A stretch of DNA of 64,000 nt. It comes from Flavobacterium sp. 270. GTDB taxonomy: Bacteria; Bacteroidota; Bacteroidia; Flavobacteriales; Flavobacteriaceae. The position numbers and the translations under genes were made by a program. The notes under the pieces were generated by a model. The model made no database searches and was not told the origin of the DNA. It worked only from the letters and a program-made list of their open reading frames with translations. The stretch covers positions 124,001 to 188,000 of the forward strand of contig NZ_SODM01000005.1 in the NCBI RefSeq assembly GCF_004368785.1. Direction: 5' to 3'. Below are positions 35,701 through 44,042 of the stretch, piece after piece (position 1 is the first letter of the stretch; each line of letters opens with the position of its first letter).

Positions 35701-36015
35701 CGATACTATTGCAATGAGATTGCTGAAGCAACTGTAACGGTTTTGTTTTGTAACAATATAAACATTCTGCTTTATTTATACTCAATCTAATCGTTTCCAA
35801 AGGTGATGGAGTAAAGATTGGGTTATTTAATAGTTTATAATTGGTATTATTTCAGAATTTAACTTTAATTGATAATTTTAAAACTTTGGATTTTAATTTA
35901 AAAGAAAAAACAAACTTTGAGTTTGTTAAATTATTTGCAAGAAAATTTGATATCGGCATTAATGATGAGATTTTAGATAAAATTGATGTTTTTCATTCTC
36001 AAATCAATAAAAAAA
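35701..36015 (+). other. 315-bp stretch without an intact gene; possible gene remnant at the 3' end
   Basis: From about 35790 an open frame reads SKGDGVKIGLFNSL and stops at 35838-35840. It continues in the same frame after the stop as a 63-codon stretch (35841-36032, TTG at its first codon). That stretch ends 17 bp inside the next gene, an overlap style usual here. No ATG is present and I do not recognise the peptide. The part from 35701 to 35790 holds nothing I can identify: no hairpin, promoter element or repeat. The most economical reading is the decayed end of a lost gene. Confidence 0.4.
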
Positions 36016-37029
36016 ATGAGAGTAGGTTTTAACCCTAATAAAGATAAACTTCAGGAGAAAAATGATTTTTTTCATCAAGTTGTTGTTCCCGTTTACATAC
36101 CTAATCATGAAGGTTATTTCAAAGATAGTTTTAAAATACTGCAATATTGTATGGAATCTCTTTTTAAAACATGTCATCCTAAAACCTACATAACAGTTGT
36201 AAATAATGGAAGCTGTATTGAGGTGATAAATTACTTAGGTGATTTGTATCGAGAGGGAAAAATCCAAGAACAGATTCATACCTCAGCTATAGGGAAATTA
36301 AATGCAGTTTTAAAAGGGCTGGCAGGGCATAATTTTGATTTGATAACTATTAGCGATGCCGATGTATTATTTTTAAATAATTGGCAAAAAGAAACGTATA
36401 CTGTTTTCGAGAATTTTAAAAAGGCAGGTGTAGTTAGTCCAGTTCCTTCTTCAAAAATGTTAAAACAATTTACAGAAAATATTTATTTAGATAATTTCTT
36501 TTCTAACCGTTTGAAATTTACTAATACAATAAACAAGGAGAGCCTCAAGATGTTTGCCACAAGTATAGGAAATACAGATTTTTATAAGGATATTCATTTA
36601 AATAAAAATTTGACTATTTCTAATAATGGTGCGAGCGCTGTCGTTGGAGCAGGGCATTTTATAGCAACTTACAAAGGAAAGTGTTTTGACGATATTAAGA
36701 ATCGATTTTCATGTTTTAGTCTTGGAGGAGACAGTGAAAAAATTTTATTAGATAAACCAGCTGAGGATAAAGGATATTGGAGATTGTCAACACCAGGGAA
36801 TTACGCATACCATATGGGAAATGTATTTGAAGATTGGATGTTAGAAATATTTTTTGAAATTGAAAAAAACAAAGCCGAGATTAAAATTCCGAATAATTTA
36901 ATCAATAAACCTAATACATACTTAAGACCTTTTGCAAGGTTTTTTTTTAGAATAATAAGTCAAAAAAAAATTTGGTTATTATTTTTAAGATACAAAGGAT
37001 TATCTAAAGAAGAAGCTAACCAATATTAA
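36016..37029 (+). CDS. GT2-like glycosyltransferase (MRVGFNPNKDK family)
   Basis: A protein of about 337 residues. I start at the ATG at 36016 because MRVGFNPNKDK is the usual beginning of this Bacteroidota family. An in-frame start 11 codons upstream would lie in the remnant. The GT-A core shows VVVPVYIPNHEGYF, ITVVNNGSC and a DXD-like motif in ISDADVLFLNNW near residue 116-127. Later GGDSEKILLDKPAEDKGYW and NYAYHMGN are family-specific. It probably moves a hexose, but the donor is unknown. It ends one base before the next ATG. Confidence 0.78.
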   Translation: MRVGFNPNKDKLQEKNDFFHQVVVPVYIPNHEGYFKDSFKILQYCMESLFKTCHPKTYITVVNNGSCIEVINYLGDLYREGKIQEQIHTSAIGKLNAVLKGLAGHNFDLITISDADVLFLNNWQKETYTVFENFKKAGVVSPVPSSKMLKQFTENIYLDNFFSNRLKFTNTINKESLKMFATSIGNTDFYKDIHLNKNLTISNNGASAVVGAGHFIATYKGKCFDDIKNRFSCFSLGGDSEKILLDKPAEDKGYWRLSTPGNYAYHMGNVFEDWMLEIFFEIEKNKAEIKIPNNLINKPNTYLRPFARFFFRIISQKKIWLLFLRYKGLSKEEANQY

Positions 37030-37030
37030 A

Positions 37031-37663
37031 ATGCAAAAATTCATAAAAAAAATACTGTACTATTTTTTAAATTCTATTGAAAAAACAGATAAGGTAATCT
37101 TTTCAGGGTTTTCAAGAGGTTTACAAAATGTAAATTTTGAAGGGAAAAATGCCGTTCCTGACCGTTGCAATTTTTCGGGAACTATAAAAATAGGTTACGC
37201 TACAACTTTAGGTTATAATAATCTTCTTGTAGGCAATATTATTATTGGGAAATATTGTCAAATTGGAGCTGACGTAGCTTTACATGCTACTAATCATCCT
37301 ATTTCTTCAATGACGACTTATGTAAATAAAAATTTATTCGAAGGTGAACTTCAAACATTAAAAGAGGAAAATGAGATTGTCATAGGAAATGATGTTTGGA
37401 TTGGTCATAGTGTAATTATTGTAGGGAATGTGGTTGTAGGAAATGGAGCTATATTAGCATCTGGATGTGTTGTTACAAAAGATGTTCCACCATATACTAT
37501 AGTTGCTGGCGTACCGGCAAAAACAGTTAGAAAACGTTTTTCCGACACTATCATTAAAGAAATTGAAGTTTTGCAATGGTGGGATTTATCCAAATCTGAA
37601 TTGGAAAATATAAAGCCACTCTTTTTTAAAAATTTCTCAAACAAACATAGCATTTATGAATAA
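37031..37663 (+). CDS. Left-handed beta-helix acetyltransferase (CatB-like)
   Basis: A 210-residue protein with hexapeptide repeats (IIIGKYCQIGADVAL, IVIGNDVWIGHSVIIVGNV, GNGAILASGCVV). The catalytic histidine is likely in the ALHATNHP segment near residue 80, and the C-terminus is the typical TIVAGVPAKTVRKRF. It resembles CatB/VatD-type sugar O-acetyltransferases. It stands directly before neuB with an 8-bp overlap, so O-acetylation of the nonulosonate or of a neighbouring sugar is plausible. Confidence 0.82.
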   Translation: MQKFIKKILYYFLNSIEKTDKVIFSGFSRGLQNVNFEGKNAVPDRCNFSGTIKIGYATTLGYNNLLVGNIIIGKYCQIGADVALHATNHPISSMTTYVNKNLFEGELQTLKEENEIVIGNDVWIGHSVIIVGNVVVGNGAILASGCVVTKDVPPYTIVAGVPAKTVRKRFSDTIIKEIEVLQWWDLSKSELENIKPLFFKNFSNKHSIYE

Positions 37664-38660
37664 ACCATATATTATTGCAGAAATCGGCCAAGCCCACGAT
37701 GGCAGTTTAGGTATCTTATATTCATATATGGATGCCTTAGCTTCAACAGGTGTGAATGCAGTAAAATTCCAGATGCATATTGCGGAAGCAGAAAGCAGTG
37801 AGCATGAACCTTTCCGTGTACAATTTTCATTAGAAGACAAAACACGATTTGACTATTGGAAACGTATGGGATTTACGTTGGAACAATGGAAAGGAATTAA
37901 GCTATATTGTGAAAATTTAGGGCTTGATTTTATTTGTTCGCCTTTTAGTAATCTGGCAGTAGATTGGCTGGAAGAATTGGGAGTGAAACAATATAAAATA
38001 GGTTCAGGTGAAGTTAATAATTTTTTGATTTTAGAAAAAATTTCTCAAACAAAAAAGCCTGTTATTCTTTCATCAGGAATGAGTTCATATGATGAGTTAG
38101 ATCAAACAGTTGCCTTTTTAAAAGAAAGAAATGTTGATTTTTCAATTCTGCAATGTACAACGGCTTATCCAACTCATCCCGAACAATATGGTTTGAATGT
38201 GATTCAGGAATTACAAAAAAAATATCATGTGCCAATTGGCTTTTCGGATCACTCGGCACGATTAGAAACTTGTATTGCTGCTACAGTTTTAGGTGCAGAA
38301 ATATTGGAATTTCATGTTGTTTTTGATAGGCAAATTTTTGGACCTGATTCAAAATCTTCTTTGACAATTTCAGAAATCAGAGATTTAGTTGTTGCAGTGC
38401 GTAATATTAAGAAATCATTAGATTTTCCAATTGATAAAAAATCGAATGAGAGCTTTTCTTCCTTAAAACAAATTTTCGAAAAATCATTAGCCATCAATAA
38501 AAATTTACCCAAAAACCATATTGTGACTTTTGAAGATTTAGAAGCGAAAAAACCAAAAGGTTTTGGAATAGATGCTTCGAAATTTAGGGAGGTTATTGGT
38601 AAAAAGCTTATTTTTGGCAAAAATCAATGGGATTTTTTAAAGGACGAAGACATACAATGA
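37656..38660 (+). CDS. neuB: N-acetylneuraminate/legionaminate synthase
   Basis: A 334-residue enzyme. The TIM-barrel part runs from IIAEIGQAHDGSLG (residues 6-19) through VKFQMH, CENLGLDFICSPFS, KIGSGEVNNF, ILSSGMSS, LQCTTAYPT and GFSDHS. The C-terminal antifreeze-like SAF domain includes ITFEDLEAKKPKGFGI-type sequence and GKKL near the end. It condenses ManNAc (or a 2,4-diacetamido-trideoxy analogue) with PEP to make a nine-carbon acid. Which acid is made cannot be decided by eye. It overlaps neuC by 4 bp. Confidence 0.9.
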   Translation: MNKPYIIAEIGQAHDGSLGILYSYMDALASTGVNAVKFQMHIAEAESSEHEPFRVQFSLEDKTRFDYWKRMGFTLEQWKGIKLYCENLGLDFICSPFSNLAVDWLEELGVKQYKIGSGEVNNFLILEKISQTKKPVILSSGMSSYDELDQTVAFLKERNVDFSILQCTTAYPTHPEQYGLNVIQELQKKYHVPIGFSDHSARLETCIAATVLGAEILEFHVVFDRQIFGPDSKSSLTISEIRDLVVAVRNIKKSLDFPIDKKSNESFSSLKQIFEKSLAINKNLPKNHIVTFEDLEAKKPKGFGIDASKFREVIGKKLIFGKNQWDFLKDEDIQ

Positions 38661-39814
38661 GTAAAAGAAAAATTGCCGTAGTGATTACGGCACGCCCCTC
38701 CTATAGCAGAGTGAAAACGGTTTTATCTGCAATTGATCAACATCCGGATTTAGAACTGCAATTAATTGTGGCTGCATCAGCATTGTTGGATCGTTATGGT
38801 TCAGCAGTGAATTATATAGAAAAAGATGGTTTTATAATTAGTGCAAAGGTATTTAATGTTTTGGAGGGAGAAAATCTGACTGCTGCCGCTAAAACGACTG
38901 GCATCGGAATTCTGGAATTATCTACTGTTTTTGACAATTTGAAACCCGATATTGTTGTAACTGTTGCTGATCGTTTTGAAACGATGGCAACCGCTATAGC
39001 TGCTTCTTATATGAATATTCCATTGGCACATATTCAGGGAGGAGAAGTTACAGGAAACATTGACGAAAAAGTCCGTCATGCCATTACCAAATTGTCTGAC
39101 TATCATTTTGTAGCTTCAGAAAGTGCAAAAGAAAGAGTAATAAAATTGGGTGAAAATCCTGATTTTATTTTCAACACAGGCTGTCCTTCTATCGACATTG
39201 CTTCGAAAATTAATAGTATAAAAGGATTGAATTTTAACCCGTATCAAAAATATGGCGGTGTTGGAGGAGAACCTGATTTAGCTAATGGTTTTCTAGTTGT
39301 TATGCAGCATCCCGTGACAACTGAATACCAAAATTCTAGAAAACATATTGAAGAAACTCTTAAAGCTGTAAACGAAATGAATATGCCTACCTTATGGTTT
39401 TGGCCTAATGTTGATGCGGGTGCAGATGGTACTTCTACGGGAATTAGAGCTTTTCGTGAACACAATAAATTGACGAATGTTCACTTTTTTAAGAATATGG
39501 AAAGCAGTGATTTTCTAATTTTACTCAATAATGCCAAAGCTTTAATTGGAAATTCTAGTGTTGGAATCCGAGAATGTGCTTATCTAGGTGTTCCAGTTGT
39601 TAATGTAGGTTCCAGACAAAATAAACGTGACCGGGGTAATAACGTAATTGATGTGGATTACACAAAAGACGAAATAATTGAAGCGATTAATACTATTATA
39701 AAAAACGGGAAACCCCAAATTTCATCTATTTATGGAGGAGGAAGCGCCGGTTTAACTATAGCTGAATTATTAGTGAAAGTGCCATTGCAGTTTCATAAAA
39801 CAATAATGTATTAA
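38657..39814 (+). CDS. neuC: UDP-N-acetylglucosamine 2-epimerase, hydrolysing (NeuC/LegG-like)
   Basis: A protein of 385 residues. I start at the ATG at 38657 (MSKRKIAVVITARPSYSR), which overlaps the neuB stop as ATGA. The enzyme shows VVTVADRFETMATAIAA, IAHIQGGEVTGNIDEKVRHAI-type sequence and, in the second domain, QHPVTTE, WPNVDAGADG, ALIGNSSVGIREC and GSRQNKRDRGNNVIDV. This is the hydrolysing subgroup (NeuC, LegG), which releases free ManNAc or its 2,4-diacetamido analogue for NeuB. Its product class sets that of the whole module. Confidence 0.92.
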   Translation: MSKRKIAVVITARPSYSRVKTVLSAIDQHPDLELQLIVAASALLDRYGSAVNYIEKDGFIISAKVFNVLEGENLTAAAKTTGIGILELSTVFDNLKPDIVVTVADRFETMATAIAASYMNIPLAHIQGGEVTGNIDEKVRHAITKLSDYHFVASESAKERVIKLGENPDFIFNTGCPSIDIASKINSIKGLNFNPYQKYGGVGGEPDLANGFLVVMQHPVTTEYQNSRKHIEETLKAVNEMNMPTLWFWPNVDAGADGTSTGIRAFREHNKLTNVHFFKNMESSDFLILLNNAKALIGNSSVGIRECAYLGVPVVNVGSRQNKRDRGNNVIDVDYTKDEIIEAINTIIKNGKPQISSIYGGGSAGLTIAELLVKVPLQFHKTIMY

Positions 39815-39823
39815 ATATAAGCT

Positions 39824-40630
39824 ATGATTTCAGTACTAATAAGAAATAAAAATGAAGCAAATTCTCTGGTAAATGCTTTGTTGAGTATTAAAAAACAAAA
39901 ATTTAATCTGCCCTATGAAATAGTTATCATTGATGATGCTTCTACGGATAATTCCAGAGAAATAGCAAATGAATTTGGTTGTAAAGTCGTAAAATTAGAT
40001 AAAAAATTTTCCTATGGATATGCACTAAATTTTGGACTAAAATATTGTCAATATGAAATTGTTCTATTGTTGAGTTCTCATAATATACTTTTATCAAGTG
40101 ATTTTTTTGAAAATTTCATGGATTATTTTAAGGACTCATCCATTGTGGGAGTTAGATGTACACCAGTTTTTAATACAAATCAAATTTTACAATCTATTAA
40201 AAATGATTTGATAATTAGTAAAAACAATTATGTACACGAAAAGGATTGGCAAAATCTTATAGTTGCAAATTGCTCGGCGATTCGGAAAAGTGTTGCCATT
40301 CAAATTCCTTTCAATGAAACTATTAGATCAAATGAAGAAAAACTTTGGGCACTCGATGTTATGGAAAAAGGATATAGTTTAAGATCGAATGTGCCATGTT
40401 ATTTTTTATATAATAGAAAAAACAAATATACTGTTGATATAAGGGATCATATTTCTAAATATCAAGTAGACGGAATTAGTCCGCTCAAACCATCACGTTT
40501 CATAAGTGTTTTTTTTAAATCAATTCCTTGGATTCTTAAGATCGCTTGGGATAGATGGTTTCAAAGAATTCATTTTTATTGGGAATTAGCAAAAATTTCT
40601 CGAAGATTTGAAAAAGGAAAATATAATTAA
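39824..40630 (+). CDS. GT2-like glycosyltransferase without a DXD motif
   Basis: A 268-residue GT-A protein with ISVLIRNKNEANSL at residues 2-15, IIDDASTDNSREIA at 35-48 and FSYGYALNFGLKY at 62-74. Where GT2 enzymes normally have D-x-D there is LLLSSHNILL (81-90). RSNEEKLWALDV near residue 167 keeps an acidic base candidate. It is placed between neuC and neuA, 9 bp and 2 bp from them. A metal-binding DXD is less needed for CMP-linked donors, so this protein is a candidate nonulosonate transferase; that is inference. Confidence 0.75.
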   Translation: MISVLIRNKNEANSLVNALLSIKKQKFNLPYEIVIIDDASTDNSREIANEFGCKVVKLDKKFSYGYALNFGLKYCQYEIVLLLSSHNILLSSDFFENFMDYFKDSSIVGVRCTPVFNTNQILQSIKNDLIISKNNYVHEKDWQNLIVANCSAIRKSVAIQIPFNETIRSNEEKLWALDVMEKGYSLRSNVPCYFLYNRKNKYTVDIRDHISKYQVDGISPLKPSRFISVFFKSIPWILKIAWDRWFQRIHFYWELAKISRRFEKGKYN

Positions 40631-40632
40631 AA

Positions 40633-41331
40633 ATGAAAGTCTTAGCCATTATTCCAGCAAGAGGAGGCTCTAAAGGAGTACCTCGGAAAAATGTCCAATT
40701 ATTAGGTGGAATACCTTTAATTGTACATGCTATAAATTGTGCAAAAGCATCATCAAAGGTTACCAAAATTATTATATCAACTGATTCTGAAGAAATTGCA
40801 ACGATTGCAAAAGAAAACAATTATGAAGTTATAATGCGACCCGATGAACTGGCAAGTGATACAAGCAATGTTGTGCATACAGTTGAACATGTTTATAAAA
40901 CATTGAATGAAGATTTTGATATAATTGTTTTACTTCAGCCAACTTCTCCATTAAGAACGGGAAAAGATTTAGATAGCATAATAACAATGTTTGAAAGAAA
41001 TACTAAACTTGATGGTATAATTAGTGTTGTCCCTTTTGACGATTTACATCCTGCAAGAATGTATAATTTAGGTACAAATAATGAATTAGTTTCATTTATA
41101 GAAAATGGTGAATCAAGCCGAAGACAAGATTTAAATCCTGTTTATTATCGAAATGGATGTTTTTATGCTGTAACGAGCCAATCATTTTTTGCAGAAAAAT
41201 CATTTATGGTAAAAAATAAGGAAGCGTACATCATGAATCCTGAATGGCTTATTAATATAGATACTCCAAGAGATTTCAAAATAGCATCAATAATCTATGA
41301 AGAATGGAAAAATGAAAATTTTAATTACTGA
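40633..41331 (+). CDS. neuA: Acylneuraminate/legionaminate cytidylyltransferase
   Basis: A 232-residue enzyme with the CTP-binding IIPARGGSKGVPRKN at residues 6-20, IISTDSEEIA near 47-56, LLQPTSPLRTG around 97-107, and YRNGCFYAV and NIDTPRDF toward the C-terminus. All are diagnostic for CMP-sialic-acid-type synthetases. It makes the CMP-activated nine-carbon acid from the NeuB product. The short length (no C-terminal esterase domain) fits NeuA/LegF of many bacteria. It overlaps the following dehydrogenase gene. Confidence 0.93.
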   Translation: MKVLAIIPARGGSKGVPRKNVQLLGGIPLIVHAINCAKASSKVTKIIISTDSEEIATIAKENNYEVIMRPDELASDTSNVVHTVEHVYKTLNEDFDIIVLLQPTSPLRTGKDLDSIITMFERNTKLDGIISVVPFDDLHPARMYNLGTNNELVSFIENGESSRRQDLNPVYYRNGCFYAVTSQSFFAEKSFMVKNKEAYIMNPEWLINIDTPRDFKIASIIYEEWKNENFNY

Positions 41332-42259
41332 ATCGGAAGATTTTAGTCAAGATGCTATTAATGAACTTCAAAAATACTTTGAAGTAACAAAGTTCAATCT
41401 CGATTTTATAGAAGAATTAACAGAAATTATAGCTGATTTTGATTTTTTATTTGTTAGACTCCGATTTAAACTAACCAAAGAAATTCTCGAAAAAGCACCG
41501 AAGTTAAAATACATATTAACAGCAACTACAGGTTTAGATCATATAGATGCTGATTATTTTGAAAGCATTGGAGGGAGAATAATTTCACTCAAAGGGGAAA
41601 CACAGTTTTTAGGAACAATTCCTTCAACGGCGGAGCACACATGGGCATTATTAATGGCTATGTTAAAAAAAATTCCCGCAGCATTTGATGATGTAAAAAA
41701 AGGGAATTGGAACAGAGATAATTTTAAAGGGAATAATTTTAAAGGTAAAAATATTGGAATATTAGGAATGGGAAGAGTAGGAAAACAAGTAGCAGATTTT
41801 GCCGAAGTTTTTCAATTGAATGTTGGTTATTATGATACTCATTCCGTCAAATCTAAGTTTAAAAGTTTTAAATCTCCAATCGAATTGTTTGCTTGGTCTG
41901 ATATTATCAGCATTCATATTCCTTATAACTCTGAAAACGATAATTTTATTGATGCGCAACTCTTGCAAAGTTGCAACCCAAATGCAATTTTAATTAATAC
42001 CTCGCGAGGAAATGTGTGGGATGAAAAAGCCATTATTGAATTATTGGAAAAGAAGAAAATAAAAGGAGTAGCAACAGATGTATTGCAAAATGAATTTGAC
42101 AAGACGGCTATATTTACCAATCCATTAATTAAGTTAGCAAAAAAAAATAGTAATATAATTATTACACCTCATATTGCTGGAGCTAGTTATGAATCGATGC
42201 AAATAACTGAGGAATTTATTGTAGAAAAATTTATAAGAATCATGAAATGTGTGGAATAG
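41312..42259 (+). CDS. D-isomer-specific 2-hydroxyacid dehydrogenase
   Basis: A protein of about 315 residues. The NAD-binding GILGMGRVGKQVADF lies near residues 149-163. INTSRGNVWDEKAIIELL carries the conserved arginine and TPHIAGAS the catalytic histidine. The ATG at 41312 (MKILITESEDF) gives the expected start; an in-frame ATG lies 5 codons upstream. The enzyme interconverts a 2-oxo and a D-2-hydroxy acid. Its coupling to neuA (20-bp overlap) and asnB (13-bp overlap) suggests it makes an acid used to modify a sugar, for example a hydroxyacyl group. The substrate is unknown. Confidence 0.88.
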   Translation: MKILITESEDFSQDAINELQKYFEVTKFNLDFIEELTEIIADFDFLFVRLRFKLTKEILEKAPKLKYILTATTGLDHIDADYFESIGGRIISLKGETQFLGTIPSTAEHTWALLMAMLKKIPAAFDDVKKGNWNRDNFKGNNFKGKNIGILGMGRVGKQVADFAEVFQLNVGYYDTHSVKSKFKSFKSPIELFAWSDIISIHIPYNSENDNFIDAQLLQSCNPNAILINTSRGNVWDEKAIIELLEKKKIKGVATDVLQNEFDKTAIFTNPLIKLAKKNSNIIITPHIAGASYESMQITEEFIVEKFIRIMKCVE

Positions 42260-43950
42260 CAGGGATTTTGGGCGTAGACCCTAAAAATGTTTCAACTATC
42301 CAATTGATGCTTGAAGTACAAAAACATCGAGGACCAGATGCTACGCAATTTTGGAATGATGAAAAAGTGGTCTTAGGTCACAATCGATTGAGTATAATAG
42401 ATTTGTCAGACGAAGCAAATCAGCCCATAATTAGCAGTTGCGGAAATTATATCATTGTTTTTAATGGTGAAATTTATAATTATCTAGAGCTCAAAAAAGA
42501 ATTAACATCTTATTCTTTTTCCACGACTTCTGATACTGAGGTTTTATTGGCGGCATACATTCAATGGAATTCTAAAATGCTAGACAAACTCAACGGAATG
42601 TTCAGTTTTGCTATTTGGAATAAAAAAAACAATACTTTTTTTGCTGCTCGTGATAGATTTGGCGTAAAACCATTTTATTATGCTTTTTTCGAAAACCAAT
42701 TTTATTTTTCAAGTGAGTTAAAAGCACTTTTTGAGGCTGGAATTACTAAAAATCATAATCAAAAAGTTTGGGCCAATTATTTTACTTTTGGAAGCTATGG
42801 ATTGCCAGATGAAACTTTTTATGAGGATATTCAGCAATTAAAAGCGGGATATTTTTTAGAAATTAAATTTTCTGAAAATATAAATTTTAAAGCTCTTCAA
42901 CCTAAGTTATGGTACGATTTTCCAAAGCGTGTTTCAAAAATCAAACGGATGCCAAAAGAAGAATTAAAAATATATTATGAACAATTGTTAAAAGATGCTA
43001 TTCGACTTCGTTTTAGAGCGGATGTTTCTTTAGGGATGAATGTTAGTGGTGGCTTGGATTCTTCAACTTTAATTAATTTAGTACATCGAAATCTACCTCC
43101 TCATAAAAATATTGAAGCCTTTACATTTTATTCTAATAATGAAAATTATGATGAATTGCCATGGGTAAATGAATTGATGAAATCAACACCTTATGAACTC
43201 AATAAAGTGCTTTTAGAGTATAATGAAATTCCAGAATTAATTAAAAAAGTAAGTTATTATCAAGATGAACCTTTTGGTGGATTTCCTACTTTGGCATACA
43301 GTTTATTATTTCAATTGGCTAGGCAAAAGGGAATTAAAGTGATTCTTGATGGGCAAGGAATGGATGAAGCTTGGGCAGGATATGATTACTATCACAATAA
43401 AAGCAATAATGTCATTCAGGGAGTTACTTCAAGCCCAGTCCGTCCAGAAGTATTATTAAGAGAATTTGGAAACTTGGCAGAAAAAGAATCATACGAGCGA
43501 CCTTTTGATAGTGATTTGCAGAATCTACAATATCGGGATTTATTTTATACAAAAATCCCGAGAGCATTACGATTTAATGACAGAATTAGTATGATGCATA
43601 GTACGGAATTACGCGAACCATTTTTAGATTATAGATTGGTAGAGCTGGCTTTTGCACAAAATGATACTATGAAAATACATAATGGACAAACCAAATGGCT
43701 ATTAAGAGATTTGGTAAAAGGATATTTGGGGGACACTGTTGCATTAGCTCCTAAAAGGGCTTTGCAAACGCCCCAAAGAGAATGGATTTCGCATGAATTG
43801 AAACCTTATTTTTCTGAACAAATAGAACAGTTTTCAAAAATGGATTTTGTAGATAGTAAACAAGTCAAAGTCATTTGGACCGACTATTGCAAGGGGAAAC
43901 AGGATAATAGTTTTTATATTTGGCAATGGGTAAATAGTGTAGTATTATGA
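42247..43950 (+). CDS. asnB: Asparagine synthase-like glutamine amidotransferase
   Basis: A 567-residue protein. The N-terminal Ntn glutaminase domain starts MCGIAGILG, with Cys2 as nucleophile, and has HRGPDATQFW, NGEIYNY and DRFGVKPFYY. The synthetase domain has the ATP-pyrophosphate loop NVSGGLDSSTL near residues 266-276, and DGQGMDEAWAGYDYY. Both active sites look intact. In polysaccharide loci such proteins (WbpS-like) are thought to amidate uronic acids or other carboxyl-bearing sugars, so it may not make free asparagine. The start overlaps the dehydrogenase gene. Confidence 0.87.
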   Translation: MCGIAGILGVDPKNVSTIQLMLEVQKHRGPDATQFWNDEKVVLGHNRLSIIDLSDEANQPIISSCGNYIIVFNGEIYNYLELKKELTSYSFSTTSDTEVLLAAYIQWNSKMLDKLNGMFSFAIWNKKNNTFFAARDRFGVKPFYYAFFENQFYFSSELKALFEAGITKNHNQKVWANYFTFGSYGLPDETFYEDIQQLKAGYFLEIKFSENINFKALQPKLWYDFPKRVSKIKRMPKEELKIYYEQLLKDAIRLRFRADVSLGMNVSGGLDSSTLINLVHRNLPPHKNIEAFTFYSNNENYDELPWVNELMKSTPYELNKVLLEYNEIPELIKKVSYYQDEPFGGFPTLAYSLLFQLARQKGIKVILDGQGMDEAWAGYDYYHNKSNNVIQGVTSSPVRPEVLLREFGNLAEKESYERPFDSDLQNLQYRDLFYTKIPRALRFNDRISMMHSTELREPFLDYRLVELAFAQNDTMKIHNGQTKWLLRDLVKGYLGDTVALAPKRALQTPQREWISHELKPYFSEQIEQFSKMDFVDSKQVKVIWTDYCKGKQDNSFYIWQWVNSVVL

Positions 43951-44042
43951 TAAAAATGATATTTTGACATTCTAATTCTCAAAAATAATTTCTAAGACAA
44001 TGAAATTAGACCCAAATTTTATTAAAACCATTTTAAATATTT

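Noticed and set aside
35841..36032. A separate 63-residue gene
   Set aside because: It has no ATG, follows a stop in the same frame and shows no recognisable fold; a remnant is more likely.
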